A stretch of 64,000 nt of DNA from the NCBI RefSeq assembly GCF_002302635.1, contig NZ_CP022387.1, positions 1,426,001 through 1,490,000 on the forward strand, given 5' to 3'. This document shows, in pieces, positions 34,189 through 42,397 of the stretch. This stretch comes from Capnocytophaga stomatis. Its GTDB lineage: Bacteria > Bacteroidota > Bacteroidia > Flavobacteriales > Flavobacteriaceae. Below the pieces are notes generated by a model that was not told where the DNA came from, did not search any database, and saw only the letters and a list, made by a program, of their open reading frames with translations. A program made the translations under genes and the position numbers. Each line of letters starts with the position of its first letter. Position 1 is the first letter of the stretch.

Positions 34189-37100
34189 ATGAAAAAAGGA
34201 CTTGTATTACTTTTCTTTTTGCTTACCGCTTTTGGTTGGGCTCAAAAAAATGTGGAAGGAGTGGTGAAAGACCATCAGGGTATGCCTATCATTGGTGTAA
34301 ATGTTGTTGTCAAAGGAACTAAAAAAGGGGTTTCTACCGGCTTTGAGGGGACTTTTGGTTTGACGACCAATGTGGGAGATGTGCTTGTGTTTTCGGCAAT
34401 TGGTTATAAAACGCAAGAGGTAAAAATAACCAAGAAAGGCTCATTCATTTCGGTTGTAATGGAAGAAGACCTGATGGAAATGGAGGAAGTGGTAGTTACG
34501 GGGTATCAAACTGTTGACCCTACCAAAGTAGCAACTGCTTATACAAAGATTGATACCAAGAGTTTTGAAAGAAGAGGAACAGCAGATGTCATTTCGGGAA
34601 TAGAAGGGCTATCGGCGGCTTTGGTTTTATCAACAAACCCAAACAACCCAACAGGTTCTAAGGAGTTTTCTATTCGTGGTATTTCTACACTTTCGGGCGA
34701 TACGCGTCCGCTTATTGTTTTGGACGGATTTCAATACGGAGGAAGATTGGAAGACATCAACCCCTATGAGGTAGAGAGTATTACCCTACTGAAAGACGCA
34801 GCTTCGGCTTCTATCTACGGAGCGAAATCGTCCAACGGGGTAATTGTAATTACCACCCGAAAAGGAAGAGCCGGAAAAACACAAGTGCGTTATACCAGCA
34901 ACCTTACCTTTCAGGACAAAATGGATGTAAACTATATGCTGAATCGGGTGTCCTCGTCGAAATTGGTGGATATTGAGCATCAATATGCCAAAGAAAATGA
35001 TAATAATATAATAAACTACCGACATCTTTTAGAAACCAATGACCCGTATATGAGTTACTATGTAGGGAATACGAATCGGGTGTATCATCTCTACGGACTT
35101 AAAAAATACGGATACATAACCGAGCAAGACTTTGATAGTCAGTTGGCTCAATTGCGTTTGTATGACAATACCAAAGATATTGAACGATTGTATTTGCAAA
35201 ACCCGATTACCAACCAGCAAAACATTTCTGTTTCGGGAGGTTCGGAGTCATTCAAGTTTCGGAGCTCATTAAACTACACCAATAGTTTAAAAGATGTAAA
35301 GAATAATGCAACACAGCGGATTATCTTTGATTTTGTTTCGAATTTGAAATTCAGTCCCAAAGTGAATTTGGATTTCCAAACCAGTTTAACGTCGAATGAT
35401 GATTCTTATAAACTTATTGATTATGAAAATATTGGCTTATCATCAAGTGATGATATTTTTAGAGTGGCTTCATACGACCGTCTCTTTGATGAAAACGGGA
35501 ATCCTTTGTCGGTGTTCAGACCCGCAGACGGTAGCGGAACTAATTCGGGAGGGCTTTTTGGAGGGAAAGACCCTTATGAAATTCAAAGATTAGTGGCTGC
35601 AGGGCTTTTGGACGAAACGTACTATCCGGCAAATGATTTTGGGAAGTACAGTTTGAACGAAACTAATTGGAGTGCTCACGTTCAAGGACTTTTAAATATA
35701 GACATTACCCCTGACCTGACAGCCAAAATAGGGGGACAGATCAGAAAAGGAGCTTTTAAAACAACCCGAATAGCTGCCACAGATTCGTGGTTTATGAAGA
35801 GCCTGATAAATAATACAACTCCCTTGTACTATTCGGGAGACACACGATCTTTGAATGTCCCTTACGGAGACCGAATTAAGGAGTCAAGAGGCGAATCCAT
35901 AAACTATTTGTTCCGTACGCAATTGGAGTACCAAAAAACATTCGGAGAACATAACATACACCTATTTGCAGGAGCAGAAATGCAAGAAACTAAATCAGAA
36001 TCAACACAGATTGACCGTTTGGGATATGACCCTAAATCAAACCTATACCTCCCTACTGATTACGATAGGTTACGCAATGACATCAATAGCGTATATCACC
36101 CCAACGGCTCTATCTCTGGTGGTATTAATTTCTCCGAAGGTTTTGGATACAGCCAAAACAGGTATGTTGCTGGATATGCAAACTTTACATATATGTACAC
36201 AAACAAATACGTACTATCGGGAAGCATTCGTATGGATCAATCCAACCTCTTCGGAACTGACCCAAGATATCGTTATAAGCCGTTTTGGTCATTGGCAGGA
36301 CGTTGGCGTTTAGGAGAAGAAGACTTTTTTAAAAATAAAAACATTAGGGCAGACGTGCGTCTTTCTTATGGAATTAACGGAAATATCGCCAATAAATACG
36401 GTCCTTTTGACATAGCCAGAAAGATTTTTGATTATCGTGCAGGGAATATTCTTACGTTGGGTATTCAGAATCTGAAAGTCAATAATTTGCGATGGGAAAG
36501 GTCTGAAACCACAAATTTCGGAACTGACTTATCTTTCTTTGACAACCGTTTGGAATTGGTTTTGGATTATTACTATAAAAGAACCATAGATGCCTTGGCA
36601 AAAGTGGATTCTGACCCTACGTTTGGTTCTAATTTAGTGTATCGGAACGATGCCTCTCTCATCAATAACGGTTACGAGGTGATGCTGACTTCACGAAACA
36701 TTCGTACACCCAACACCCTATGGGAAACACAGTTGTTTTTCAGATACAATAAATCAAAAATTACCGAGGCGAGTTTTGACACCAGTCAGGGTAAAGCATA
36801 TCGCTTTGCCGGGCAAGTTCTCAATATAAAGGGAAGCGAACCAAATTCATTGTATGTATTTGATTATGAAGGTGTTAGTGATACGGGAGAGGGACAAATC
36901 CGCAAAGCAGATGGCAATATCGTAAAAGTGGATTACAGTTATGATCCTCCGGGATTGTTTAATTATGACGATTTAAAACCTGTCGGAACGGTTGTACCCA
37001 AATACGTAGCTTCTGTAAACAATAACTTTTCTTACAAAGGCATTGGTCTTTCTTTCTTGTTCGTTTATCAAGGGGGACATATTATGATGAAAGATAGTTA

Positions 37101-37479
37101 TAATGGATCAACCACCGCTTATACCATTACGCTTATGAATAAGGATGCCGAAAGAACTTGGCAAAAACCAGGCGATGAAGCAGTTACAGACATACCGAGA
37201 TTCAGCTCGGCACTTTACAGTGGCATAATCAAAGGCTCGACTAAAAACGTGCTTCCTGCTGATTTTATCCGTTTGCGAGATGTGGTGCTGAGCTACACAG
37301 TCCCCACAAGCCTTCTTGGAGGACTCAAAATTCAAGAATTGACCTTTAACGTTAGAGCCGCAAACCTTTGGATGTGGACTAAAAACAACGAAGGAATTGA
37401 CCCTGAAACACAAGGTTTAGGATTTAGAACGGCACGATTGCCTAAAAGTTATACAATGGGAATCAATCTAATCTTTTAA
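34189..37479 (+). CDS. SusC/RagA-family TonB-dependent transporter 1
   Basis: 1096 residues. Signal peptide (cut near ..GWAQ), N-terminal carboxypeptidase-regulatory-like beta domain (VEGVVKDHQGMPIIGVNVVVKGTKKG), a TonB-box-like VVVTGY, plug domain with IRGISTLSGDTRPLIVLDGFQYGGRLEDINPYEVESITLLKDAASASIYGAKSSNGVIVITTRKG, and a 22-strand barrel to the C-terminal aromatic end. It imports an unknown substrate across the outer membrane with the SusD protein encoded just downstream (12 bp). No carbohydrase lies in the operon. Confidence 0.95.
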   Translation: MKKGLVLLFFLLTAFGWAQKNVEGVVKDHQGMPIIGVNVVVKGTKKGVSTGFEGTFGLTTNVGDVLVFSAIGYKTQEVKITKKGSFISVVMEEDLMEMEEVVVTGYQTVDPTKVATAYTKIDTKSFERRGTADVISGIEGLSAALVLSTNPNNPTGSKEFSIRGISTLSGDTRPLIVLDGFQYGGRLEDINPYEVESITLLKDAASASIYGAKSSNGVIVITTRKGRAGKTQVRYTSNLTFQDKMDVNYMLNRVSSSKLVDIEHQYAKENDNNIINYRHLLETNDPYMSYYVGNTNRVYHLYGLKKYGYITEQDFDSQLAQLRLYDNTKDIERLYLQNPITNQQNISVSGGSESFKFRSSLNYTNSLKDVKNNATQRIIFDFVSNLKFSPKVNLDFQTSLTSNDDSYKLIDYENIGLSSSDDIFRVASYDRLFDENGNPLSVFRPADGSGTNSGGLFGGKDPYEIQRLVAAGLLDETYYPANDFGKYSLNETNWSAHVQGLLNIDITPDLTAKIGGQIRKGAFKTTRIAATDSWFMKSLINNTTPLYYSGDTRSLNVPYGDRIKESRGESINYLFRTQLEYQKTFGEHNIHLFAGAEMQETKSESTQIDRLGYDPKSNLYLPTDYDRLRNDINSVYHPNGSISGGINFSEGFGYSQNRYVAGYANFTYMYTNKYVLSGSIRMDQSNLFGTDPRYRYKPFWSLAGRWRLGEEDFFKNKNIRADVRLSYGINGNIANKYGPFDIARKIFDYRAGNILTLGIQNLKVNNLRWERSETTNFGTDLSFFDNRLELVLDYYYKRTIDALAKVDSDPTFGSNLVYRNDASLINNGYEVMLTSRNIRTPNTLWETQLFFRYNKSKITEASFDTSQGKAYRFAGQVLNIKGSEPNSLYVFDYEGVSDTGEGQIRKADGNIVKVDYSYDPPGLFNYDDLKPVGTVVPKYVASVNNNFSYKGIGLSFLFVYQGGHIMMKDSYNGSTTAYTITLMNKDAERTWQKPGDEAVTDIPRFSSALYSGIIKGSTKNVLPADFIRLRDVVLSYTVPTSLLGGLKIQELTFNVRAANLWMWTKNNEGIDPETQGLGFRTARLPKSYTMGINLIF

Positions 37480-37491
37480 ATTTGAATCAAG

Positions 37492-38835
37492 ATGAAAAAA
37501 ATATTCTTTTTAACCATATTGGTAGGAGCGATGGCTTCTTGCGATAAGTATTTGGATATTGAACCCAAAGGACACGTAATACCCAATACCATAGAGGATT
37601 ACGATTTATTGCTCAACGGCATACACACCATTTCCAACGAAGAAGTTTTGGCTCTCACAGCAGACGATTACAAAATGTATAACGATGGTTCTTCGGTACA
37701 AATAGACACAAAAAATCCTGATAGCCAAAGTTTTCAACTGTTTTCTTGGGGAGAATTTCGGTTTTATAACCCAACGCAGTCCGTGAGTGCTTGGAACAAT
37801 CCGTATAGTAACATCTATACCTGTAACAAAATCATCAATGAGGTGATGCAAGCAGCTTCTTCTTTGAGATACTCCGAAACGGACAAACCGCAAATACAAG
37901 CGGAGGCGTATTACAACAGGGCGTTGGATTATTTTTACTTGGTAAATATCTTTGCCAAAGCCTATTCTGCTTCGGCAAGTTCGGATTTGGCTGTCCCCAT
38001 TGTTACTGTTGCCGATGCTACGCAAACGACTTTTCCCAGAGCAACCGTGGCTGAGGTGTACGACTTTATCATTGCCGATTTGGAAAAAGCCTTAAAAAAC
38101 TTGCCCACTAAATCAAAAGCGATTGTACGCCCTAATATGGGGTCTGCCTATTCGCTGTTATCAAGGGTATATCTTTATAAAGGAGATTATGAAAAATCGT
38201 TAGAATACGCCAACAAAGCCATTAATTTCAACGGAACTTTGCAAAATTACGTGAATTCTACCCGAGAAACGATAGGCGATGAGTATCGTCTCGGGCAATA
38301 TTCCTTACGATATTTCGGAGGAACAGCAGGGTATCAAGGGGGATTGAGTGATGACCTTAAATCGGTTTTAAACACCACCAACGACTCTCGTTATTACAGT
38401 TTCTACCGCTACTATACTGGCTATGGAGAGTTTAAGGTAACGTATAAAATCAGACCCAACGCTGGAGCTTCCATAGGTGAAATGTACGTAACGCGTGCCG
38501 AGTGTTATGCACGTTTAGGTAAAAAAGATTTGGCAATTACCGATTTGAACACCCTACGAGCCAAACGCCTTAAAGAGCACACGCCTTTGCAAGAGGCTGA
38601 TTTTAATACAGATAAAGAGTTAATTAAATTCTGTTTGGAAGAGCGAAGAAGAGAAACATTTATGTCACATCTTCGGTTATTAGACATAAAACGGATGAAT
38701 TTGGAGCCTGATTTTGCCATAACTCTTGTAAAAGAATTTCAAGGAGAAACATATAAAGCTGAACCAAATTCCGGAAAATTGGTATTGCCCATTCCAGCAC
38801 AAGTACTGAAATTTAATCCATCTTGGGAAAAATAA
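37492..38835 (+). CDS. SusD/RagB-family surface lipoprotein 1
   Basis: 447 residues. Lipobox MASC then DKYLDIEPKG, as is usual for SusD proteins. Helical TPR-like parts include AEAYYNRALDYFYLVNIFAKAYS and MGSAYSLLSRVYLYKGDYEKSLEYA; the C-terminal part has EERRRETFMSHLRLLDIKRMN. It forms the lid over the SusC barrel and captures substrate on the surface. The stop lies 8 bp before the start of the redoxin gene. Confidence 0.92.
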   Translation: MKKIFFLTILVGAMASCDKYLDIEPKGHVIPNTIEDYDLLLNGIHTISNEEVLALTADDYKMYNDGSSVQIDTKNPDSQSFQLFSWGEFRFYNPTQSVSAWNNPYSNIYTCNKIINEVMQAASSLRYSETDKPQIQAEAYYNRALDYFYLVNIFAKAYSASASSDLAVPIVTVADATQTTFPRATVAEVYDFIIADLEKALKNLPTKSKAIVRPNMGSAYSLLSRVYLYKGDYEKSLEYANKAINFNGTLQNYVNSTRETIGDEYRLGQYSLRYFGGTAGYQGGLSDDLKSVLNTTNDSRYYSFYRYYTGYGEFKVTYKIRPNAGASIGEMYVTRAECYARLGKKDLAITDLNTLRAKRLKEHTPLQEADFNTDKELIKFCLEERRRETFMSHLRLLDIKRMNLEPDFAITLVKEFQGETYKAEPNSGKLVLPIPAQVLKFNPSWEK

Positions 38836-38843
38836 TTAATTTT

Positions 38844-40274
38844 ATGATGAAAAAAATAAGCGTATTTTTGGCTTTGGCTATGGCAATTGGCTGTGGCACA
38901 CCAGAGAAGAAAAGCAATTTGCTTTCAGGGAAAGTTTCCGGAAGTGCAAATAGCAAAGTATTGGTTAACTTGCCTGTGGAAGGAAAATATTTTGTAGCTA
39001 ATAGCCAAGAAATCAGTATTCAACCTGATGGAAGTTATTCTACTGAAATTCCAACGGGAACAACAGGAATGATTTTATTATACAACCATCTTACGCCTGC
39101 TTACTTATTTGCTGATAATCAAGAACAGTATGTTGTGGACTTTCAGGGGGAGAGAGTTACGTACGATTCCAAAAATGAGAAAATGTTCCAGCTATTCAAT
39201 GACTTAGGATTACTTGATGATGTTCGCAGTACCGTAGATGTGGAAAAACACACCGATTTAGATAGCAAAAACAAGTATTATTCCGAATTGTTGCAGAGCA
39301 GAAAAGAAGTTTTGGATAAGGCTCGTGGTGAATTACAACTTTCGGATGTGGCTTATGAAAAGTTAAAAAACTTGCTGGAATTGAAAGTTGCTGACCTGAA
39401 ATCGGCTGATTTTTTCTTTACTTTCCGACTTTTTTATGAGCAAACTCCTGAGAAAAATAAAGAATTTGCCGACATTTATTTGAATCCTTGGGAAGAAACA
39501 TATAAAAAAGCGTTCGAGAATCCTGATTTTTCGGCTTACGACGGGCAAACAGCCTTTCTTTCTCGTTACAAAATGCTTCAAGACATCAAAAATACGGGAA
39601 AATTACAATTTGTATCCTCTGACAAACCTTATTTTATCCGAGAAATTGACTTTTTCAGAGCCAATTTACCTCAAAATTTGGTTGAATATGCTTGGGCAAA
39701 CACAATGTACGAAGGAGTAATGCAAGGAAAGTTTGAAAAAGATTGGATTGCGAATTTTGAGGAGTTTAAAACGCAATTTCCAAATAGCAAGCTAACCGAT
39801 TTGCTGGTTCCGTATATAAACAAAGTTGTTGAATATCACAATGATGATAAAGGTTTTGCTGTAAATTTTGTAGAAAATTATGAAAACATCAATACTTTAG
39901 ATGAACTTTTTGCAAAATATCAAGGAAAAGTGTTGTACATTGATTTCTGGGCAACTTGGTGCGTGCCTTGCCGTAAAGAACTGCAATATTCCAAAGAAAA
40001 TCATCATACTTTGGAGGAAATGGGAGTAGTTCCTATTTATCTTTCTATTGACCAAGATAGTGCTGACAGTCAATGGAAAACGATGATTAAAAACTTAAAA
40101 CTGGAAGGAATACACATCAGAGCTAACGCAACATTGCAGAAAGAGTTAAGTCAGTTCGTGAAAGCAATTCCTCATTATATCATTGTTGGGAAAGATGGCA
40201 AAATTAAAGAGAAAACAGCCAAACGACCCAGCGATAAACAGGAGTTATTTGACCAGTTGAAGAAGTATTTATAA
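38844..40274 (+). CDS. TlpA-like thioredoxin-fold lipoprotein
   Basis: 477 residues from the ATG at 38844 (or 474 from 38847); an upstream in-frame ATG at 38823 overlaps susD and would spoil the signal peptide. Lipobox AIGC. The N-terminal half (to about residue 350) is a DUF4369-like/helical region; the C-terminal third is a TlpA/AhpC-type redoxin domain with WATWCVPCRKEL (CVPC active site, about residue 372). It should reduce or form disulfides in the periplasm. It belongs to the SusCD operon and could act on a thiol-containing substrate, though this is guesswork. Confidence 0.85.
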   Translation: MMKKISVFLALAMAIGCGTPEKKSNLLSGKVSGSANSKVLVNLPVEGKYFVANSQEISIQPDGSYSTEIPTGTTGMILLYNHLTPAYLFADNQEQYVVDFQGERVTYDSKNEKMFQLFNDLGLLDDVRSTVDVEKHTDLDSKNKYYSELLQSRKEVLDKARGELQLSDVAYEKLKNLLELKVADLKSADFFFTFRLFYEQTPEKNKEFADIYLNPWEETYKKAFENPDFSAYDGQTAFLSRYKMLQDIKNTGKLQFVSSDKPYFIREIDFFRANLPQNLVEYAWANTMYEGVMQGKFEKDWIANFEEFKTQFPNSKLTDLLVPYINKVVEYHNDDKGFAVNFVENYENINTLDELFAKYQGKVLYIDFWATWCVPCRKELQYSKENHHTLEEMGVVPIYLSIDQDSADSQWKTMIKNLKLEGIHIRANATLQKELSQFVKAIPHYIIVGKDGKIKEKTAKRPSDKQELFDQLKKYL

Positions 40275-40483
40275 TTGAACTTTCAATGGTTTGATTTGAA
40301 TTCGTTACAGAACTTATTCTTGATTTTTCAGAAGTTCTGTAACGAGTTCTTTTTTTGTAAAACAAATAGATAATTACAAACAGATTTTCGTATTTCTTGC
40401 AAATCGGATTACATATTTTAAAATATTTATTTTCAATTTATTGCCGATTTACGATGCAGAATCTAAAAATTGGACTTTTGTAT

Positions 40484-40513
40484 TTTGCTTTCAACTTATT
40501 TTTCGTATCTTTG
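40484..40513 (+). promoter_or_regulatory. greA promoter
   Basis: TTTG (40484-40487), 18 bp, TATCTTTG (40506-40513). Transcription would start at about 40520, at the first base of the leader hairpin. Confidence 0.7.
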
Positions 40514-40519
40514 CCCGCG

Positions 40520-40550
40520 AATCCTCAAACCACTTGAGGATTTTTCGTTT
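40520..40550 (+). terminator. Terminator-like hairpin in the greA leader
   Basis: AATCCTCAA (40520-40528) pairs with TTGAGGATT (40534-40542); a run of TTT, CG, then seven Ts follows. It lies between the promoter and the ATG at 40570 and could end transcription early. In E. coli the greA leader also holds such a terminator and yields the small RNA GraL. Confidence 0.6.
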
Positions 40551-40569
40551 TTTTAAAAATAAAGAAATT

Positions 40570-41043
40570 ATGAGTAACGTATCGTATTACACCGCTGATG
40601 GTTTAAAAAAGTTGAGAGAAGAACTGAATCAACTGAAAGATGTTGAACGTCCTAAGGCTTCGCAAGCTATCGCTGAAGCAAGAGATAAAGGAGATTTATC
40701 TGAAAATGCAGAATATGATGCAGCCAAAGAGGCTCAAGGGCTTTTGGAAATGAAAATAGCCAAATTGGAAACGCTTTTGGCAAACGCCAGATTGATTGAT
40801 GAGTCACAGCTTGACACATCAAAAGTGTTGGTGCTTTCCACAGTTAAGATAAAAAATTTGAGCAACAATATGCAAATGACGTACACTTTGGTTGCTGAAA
40901 GCGAGGCTGATTTAAAGTCAGGGAAAATCTCCGTAAGTTCTCCTATCGGTAAGGGATTGTTAGGGAAAGAAGTCGGGGAAATAGCAGAAATTAAAGTTCC
41001 GAATGGGATTTTGAAAATGGAAATCTTGGAAATTACCAGATAG
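40570..41043 (+). CDS. greA: Transcription elongation factor GreA
   Basis: 157 residues from the ATG at 40570; an open frame upstream to 40441 passes through the promoter and hairpin and is not used. GreA/B N-terminal coiled coil with ARDKGDLSENAEYDAAKEAQG (the acidic tip that stimulates cleavage of backtracked RNA) and C-terminal domain ending SPIGKGLLGKEVGEIAEIKVPNG. It binds the RNA polymerase secondary channel. Followed after 7 bp by a HIT gene. Confidence 0.96.
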   Translation: MSNVSYYTADGLKKLREELNQLKDVERPKASQAIAEARDKGDLSENAEYDAAKEAQGLLEMKIAKLETLLANARLIDESQLDTSKVLVLSTVKIKNLSNNMQMTYTLVAESEADLKSGKISVSSPIGKGLLGKEVGEIAEIKVPNGILKMEILEITR

Positions 41044-41050
41044 AAAGCTT

Positions 41051-41440
41051 ATGGCAACAATTTTTACAAAAATCATAAACGGAGAAATTCCTTGTTATAA
41101 AATCACGGAAAACGATGATTTTATAGCTTTTTTGGATATTAGTCCAAACGCTAAAGGTCACACGCTTTGTGTTCCTAAAAAGGAAATAGACAAAATCTTC
41201 GATTTGGATGATGATTTATATCTGAAATTGATGTCTTTTTCTAAAAAGGTGGCAAAAGCATTAGAAAAAACTATCCCTTGCAACAGAGTAGGAATGGCTG
41301 TTGTAGGTTTGGAAGTGCCTCACGTTCACGTACATCTCATCCCGATTAGTAGAATGGGAGAAATGACTTTCAATGAGAAAGTAAAACTCACTGATGATGA
41401 GTTCAAGGATATCGCTGAGCGAGTTAGGAAAGCCTTGTAA
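41051..41440 (+). CDS. HIT-family (histidine triad) nucleotide-binding protein
   Basis: 129 residues. The histidine-triad motif HVHVHLIP lies near residue 97, and IFTKIINGEIPCYKITEND, GHTLCVPKKEI mark the HIT fold. It probably cleaves phosphoramidates of purine nucleotides. It lies 7 bp after greA, so co-transcribed. Symbol not assigned because several HIT paralogues exist. Confidence 0.9.
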   Translation: MATIFTKIINGEIPCYKITENDDFIAFLDISPNAKGHTLCVPKKEIDKIFDLDDDLYLKLMSFSKKVAKALEKTIPCNRVGMAVVGLEVPHVHVHLIPISRMGEMTFNEKVKLTDDEFKDIAERVRKAL

Positions 41441-41621
41441 AATGGTTTTTTTACCTTGTGTGTTAAAAATTTGTTAGGAATTGCTTTAAACTTGGAAAAT
41501 TGGAGTCAATATTATACTTTTGGCGTTGGTTATTCTGACCTAAGTATAATTACTTGATAAAATTATAGTATCAATTTAGGTTGGAAAAGTCTGTTATTGT
41601 AAATTTAATAAAAACTAAATA

Positions 41622-42392
41622 ATGAAGAGAGTATTAATCTTATTTTGTGCAAGTTTGTTATTGTTTTCTTGTGCGTCAAGGGATAAGGTAGCTTATTTTA
41701 CTAATGCTAAGAATAACAAAGTTGAAACTTTAAAATCGTATGTTTCAAGACTTCAACCAGATGATTTATTGAGCATTATCGTAAACTCCAAAAGTGATGA
41801 ATTATTGAGTGAATTCAACAGAGGGTTGGTAACACTTCAGCCTTCTATGGGGGCAAGGGTGTCACAGTCAATGTTACAGACTTATTTGATAGATAAGGAT
41901 GGATACATTCATTATCCAACTATCGGGAAAATAAAGTTAGGAGGGCTTACAAGACAAGAGGCTGTAGATTTGCTTACAAATGCCATAAAGCCTTATATAA
42001 CGGATGCAACAATTAACTTGAGAATTCTCAACTTTAAGGTAACGATAGAGGGTGAAGTTAACCGACCTGGTACTTACACTATAGAATCAGAAAGGATTAC
42101 ACTTCTTCAAGCTCTAAGTCTTGCCGGAGATTTAACGATTTATGGTAAAAGAAAAAATATCTTGATTATACGAGAGCAAGATAATCAACGAGTTTATAAA
42201 ACGGTAGACATCACTTCCACGGATTTTATGAATTCTGAATATTACTACCTAAACCAAAATGATATTGTTTACGTAGAACCTAATAAAACGAGAGTTAATT
42301 CTTCAGTTGTGGGACCTAATACAACTACAATAATTTCGTCTATTTCAGTGCTTGTAGCTGTGGTAGCTTTAATAGTGAATATAAGTAGATAA
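41622..42392 (+). CDS. Wza-like outer-membrane polysaccharide export lipoprotein
   Basis: 256 residues. Lipobox LFSC, then the poly-export domain (LQPDDLLSIIVNSKSDELLSEFN...) and SLBB-like segments (ITIEGEVNRPGTYTIESERITLLQALSLAGDLT), with VEGPNTT... and a C-terminal hydrophobic segment near 230-250. It would form the outer-membrane channel for a capsule or exopolysaccharide. Paired with the Wzc-like gene 5 bp downstream; no further capsule genes are seen nearby. Confidence 0.9.
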   Translation: MKRVLILFCASLLLFSCASRDKVAYFTNAKNNKVETLKSYVSRLQPDDLLSIIVNSKSDELLSEFNRGLVTLQPSMGARVSQSMLQTYLIDKDGYIHYPTIGKIKLGGLTRQEAVDLLTNAIKPYITDATINLRILNFKVTIEGEVNRPGTYTIESERITLLQALSLAGDLTIYGKRKNILIIREQDNQRVYKTVDITSTDFMNSEYYYLNQNDIVYVEPNKTRVNSSVVGPNTTTIISSISVLVAVVALIVNISR

Positions 42393-42397
42393 TTTTT

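Noticed and set aside
40441-40569. N-terminal extension of GreA
   Set aside because: The extension would run through the -33/-7 promoter and leader hairpin; the GreA family begins at the ATG 40570.
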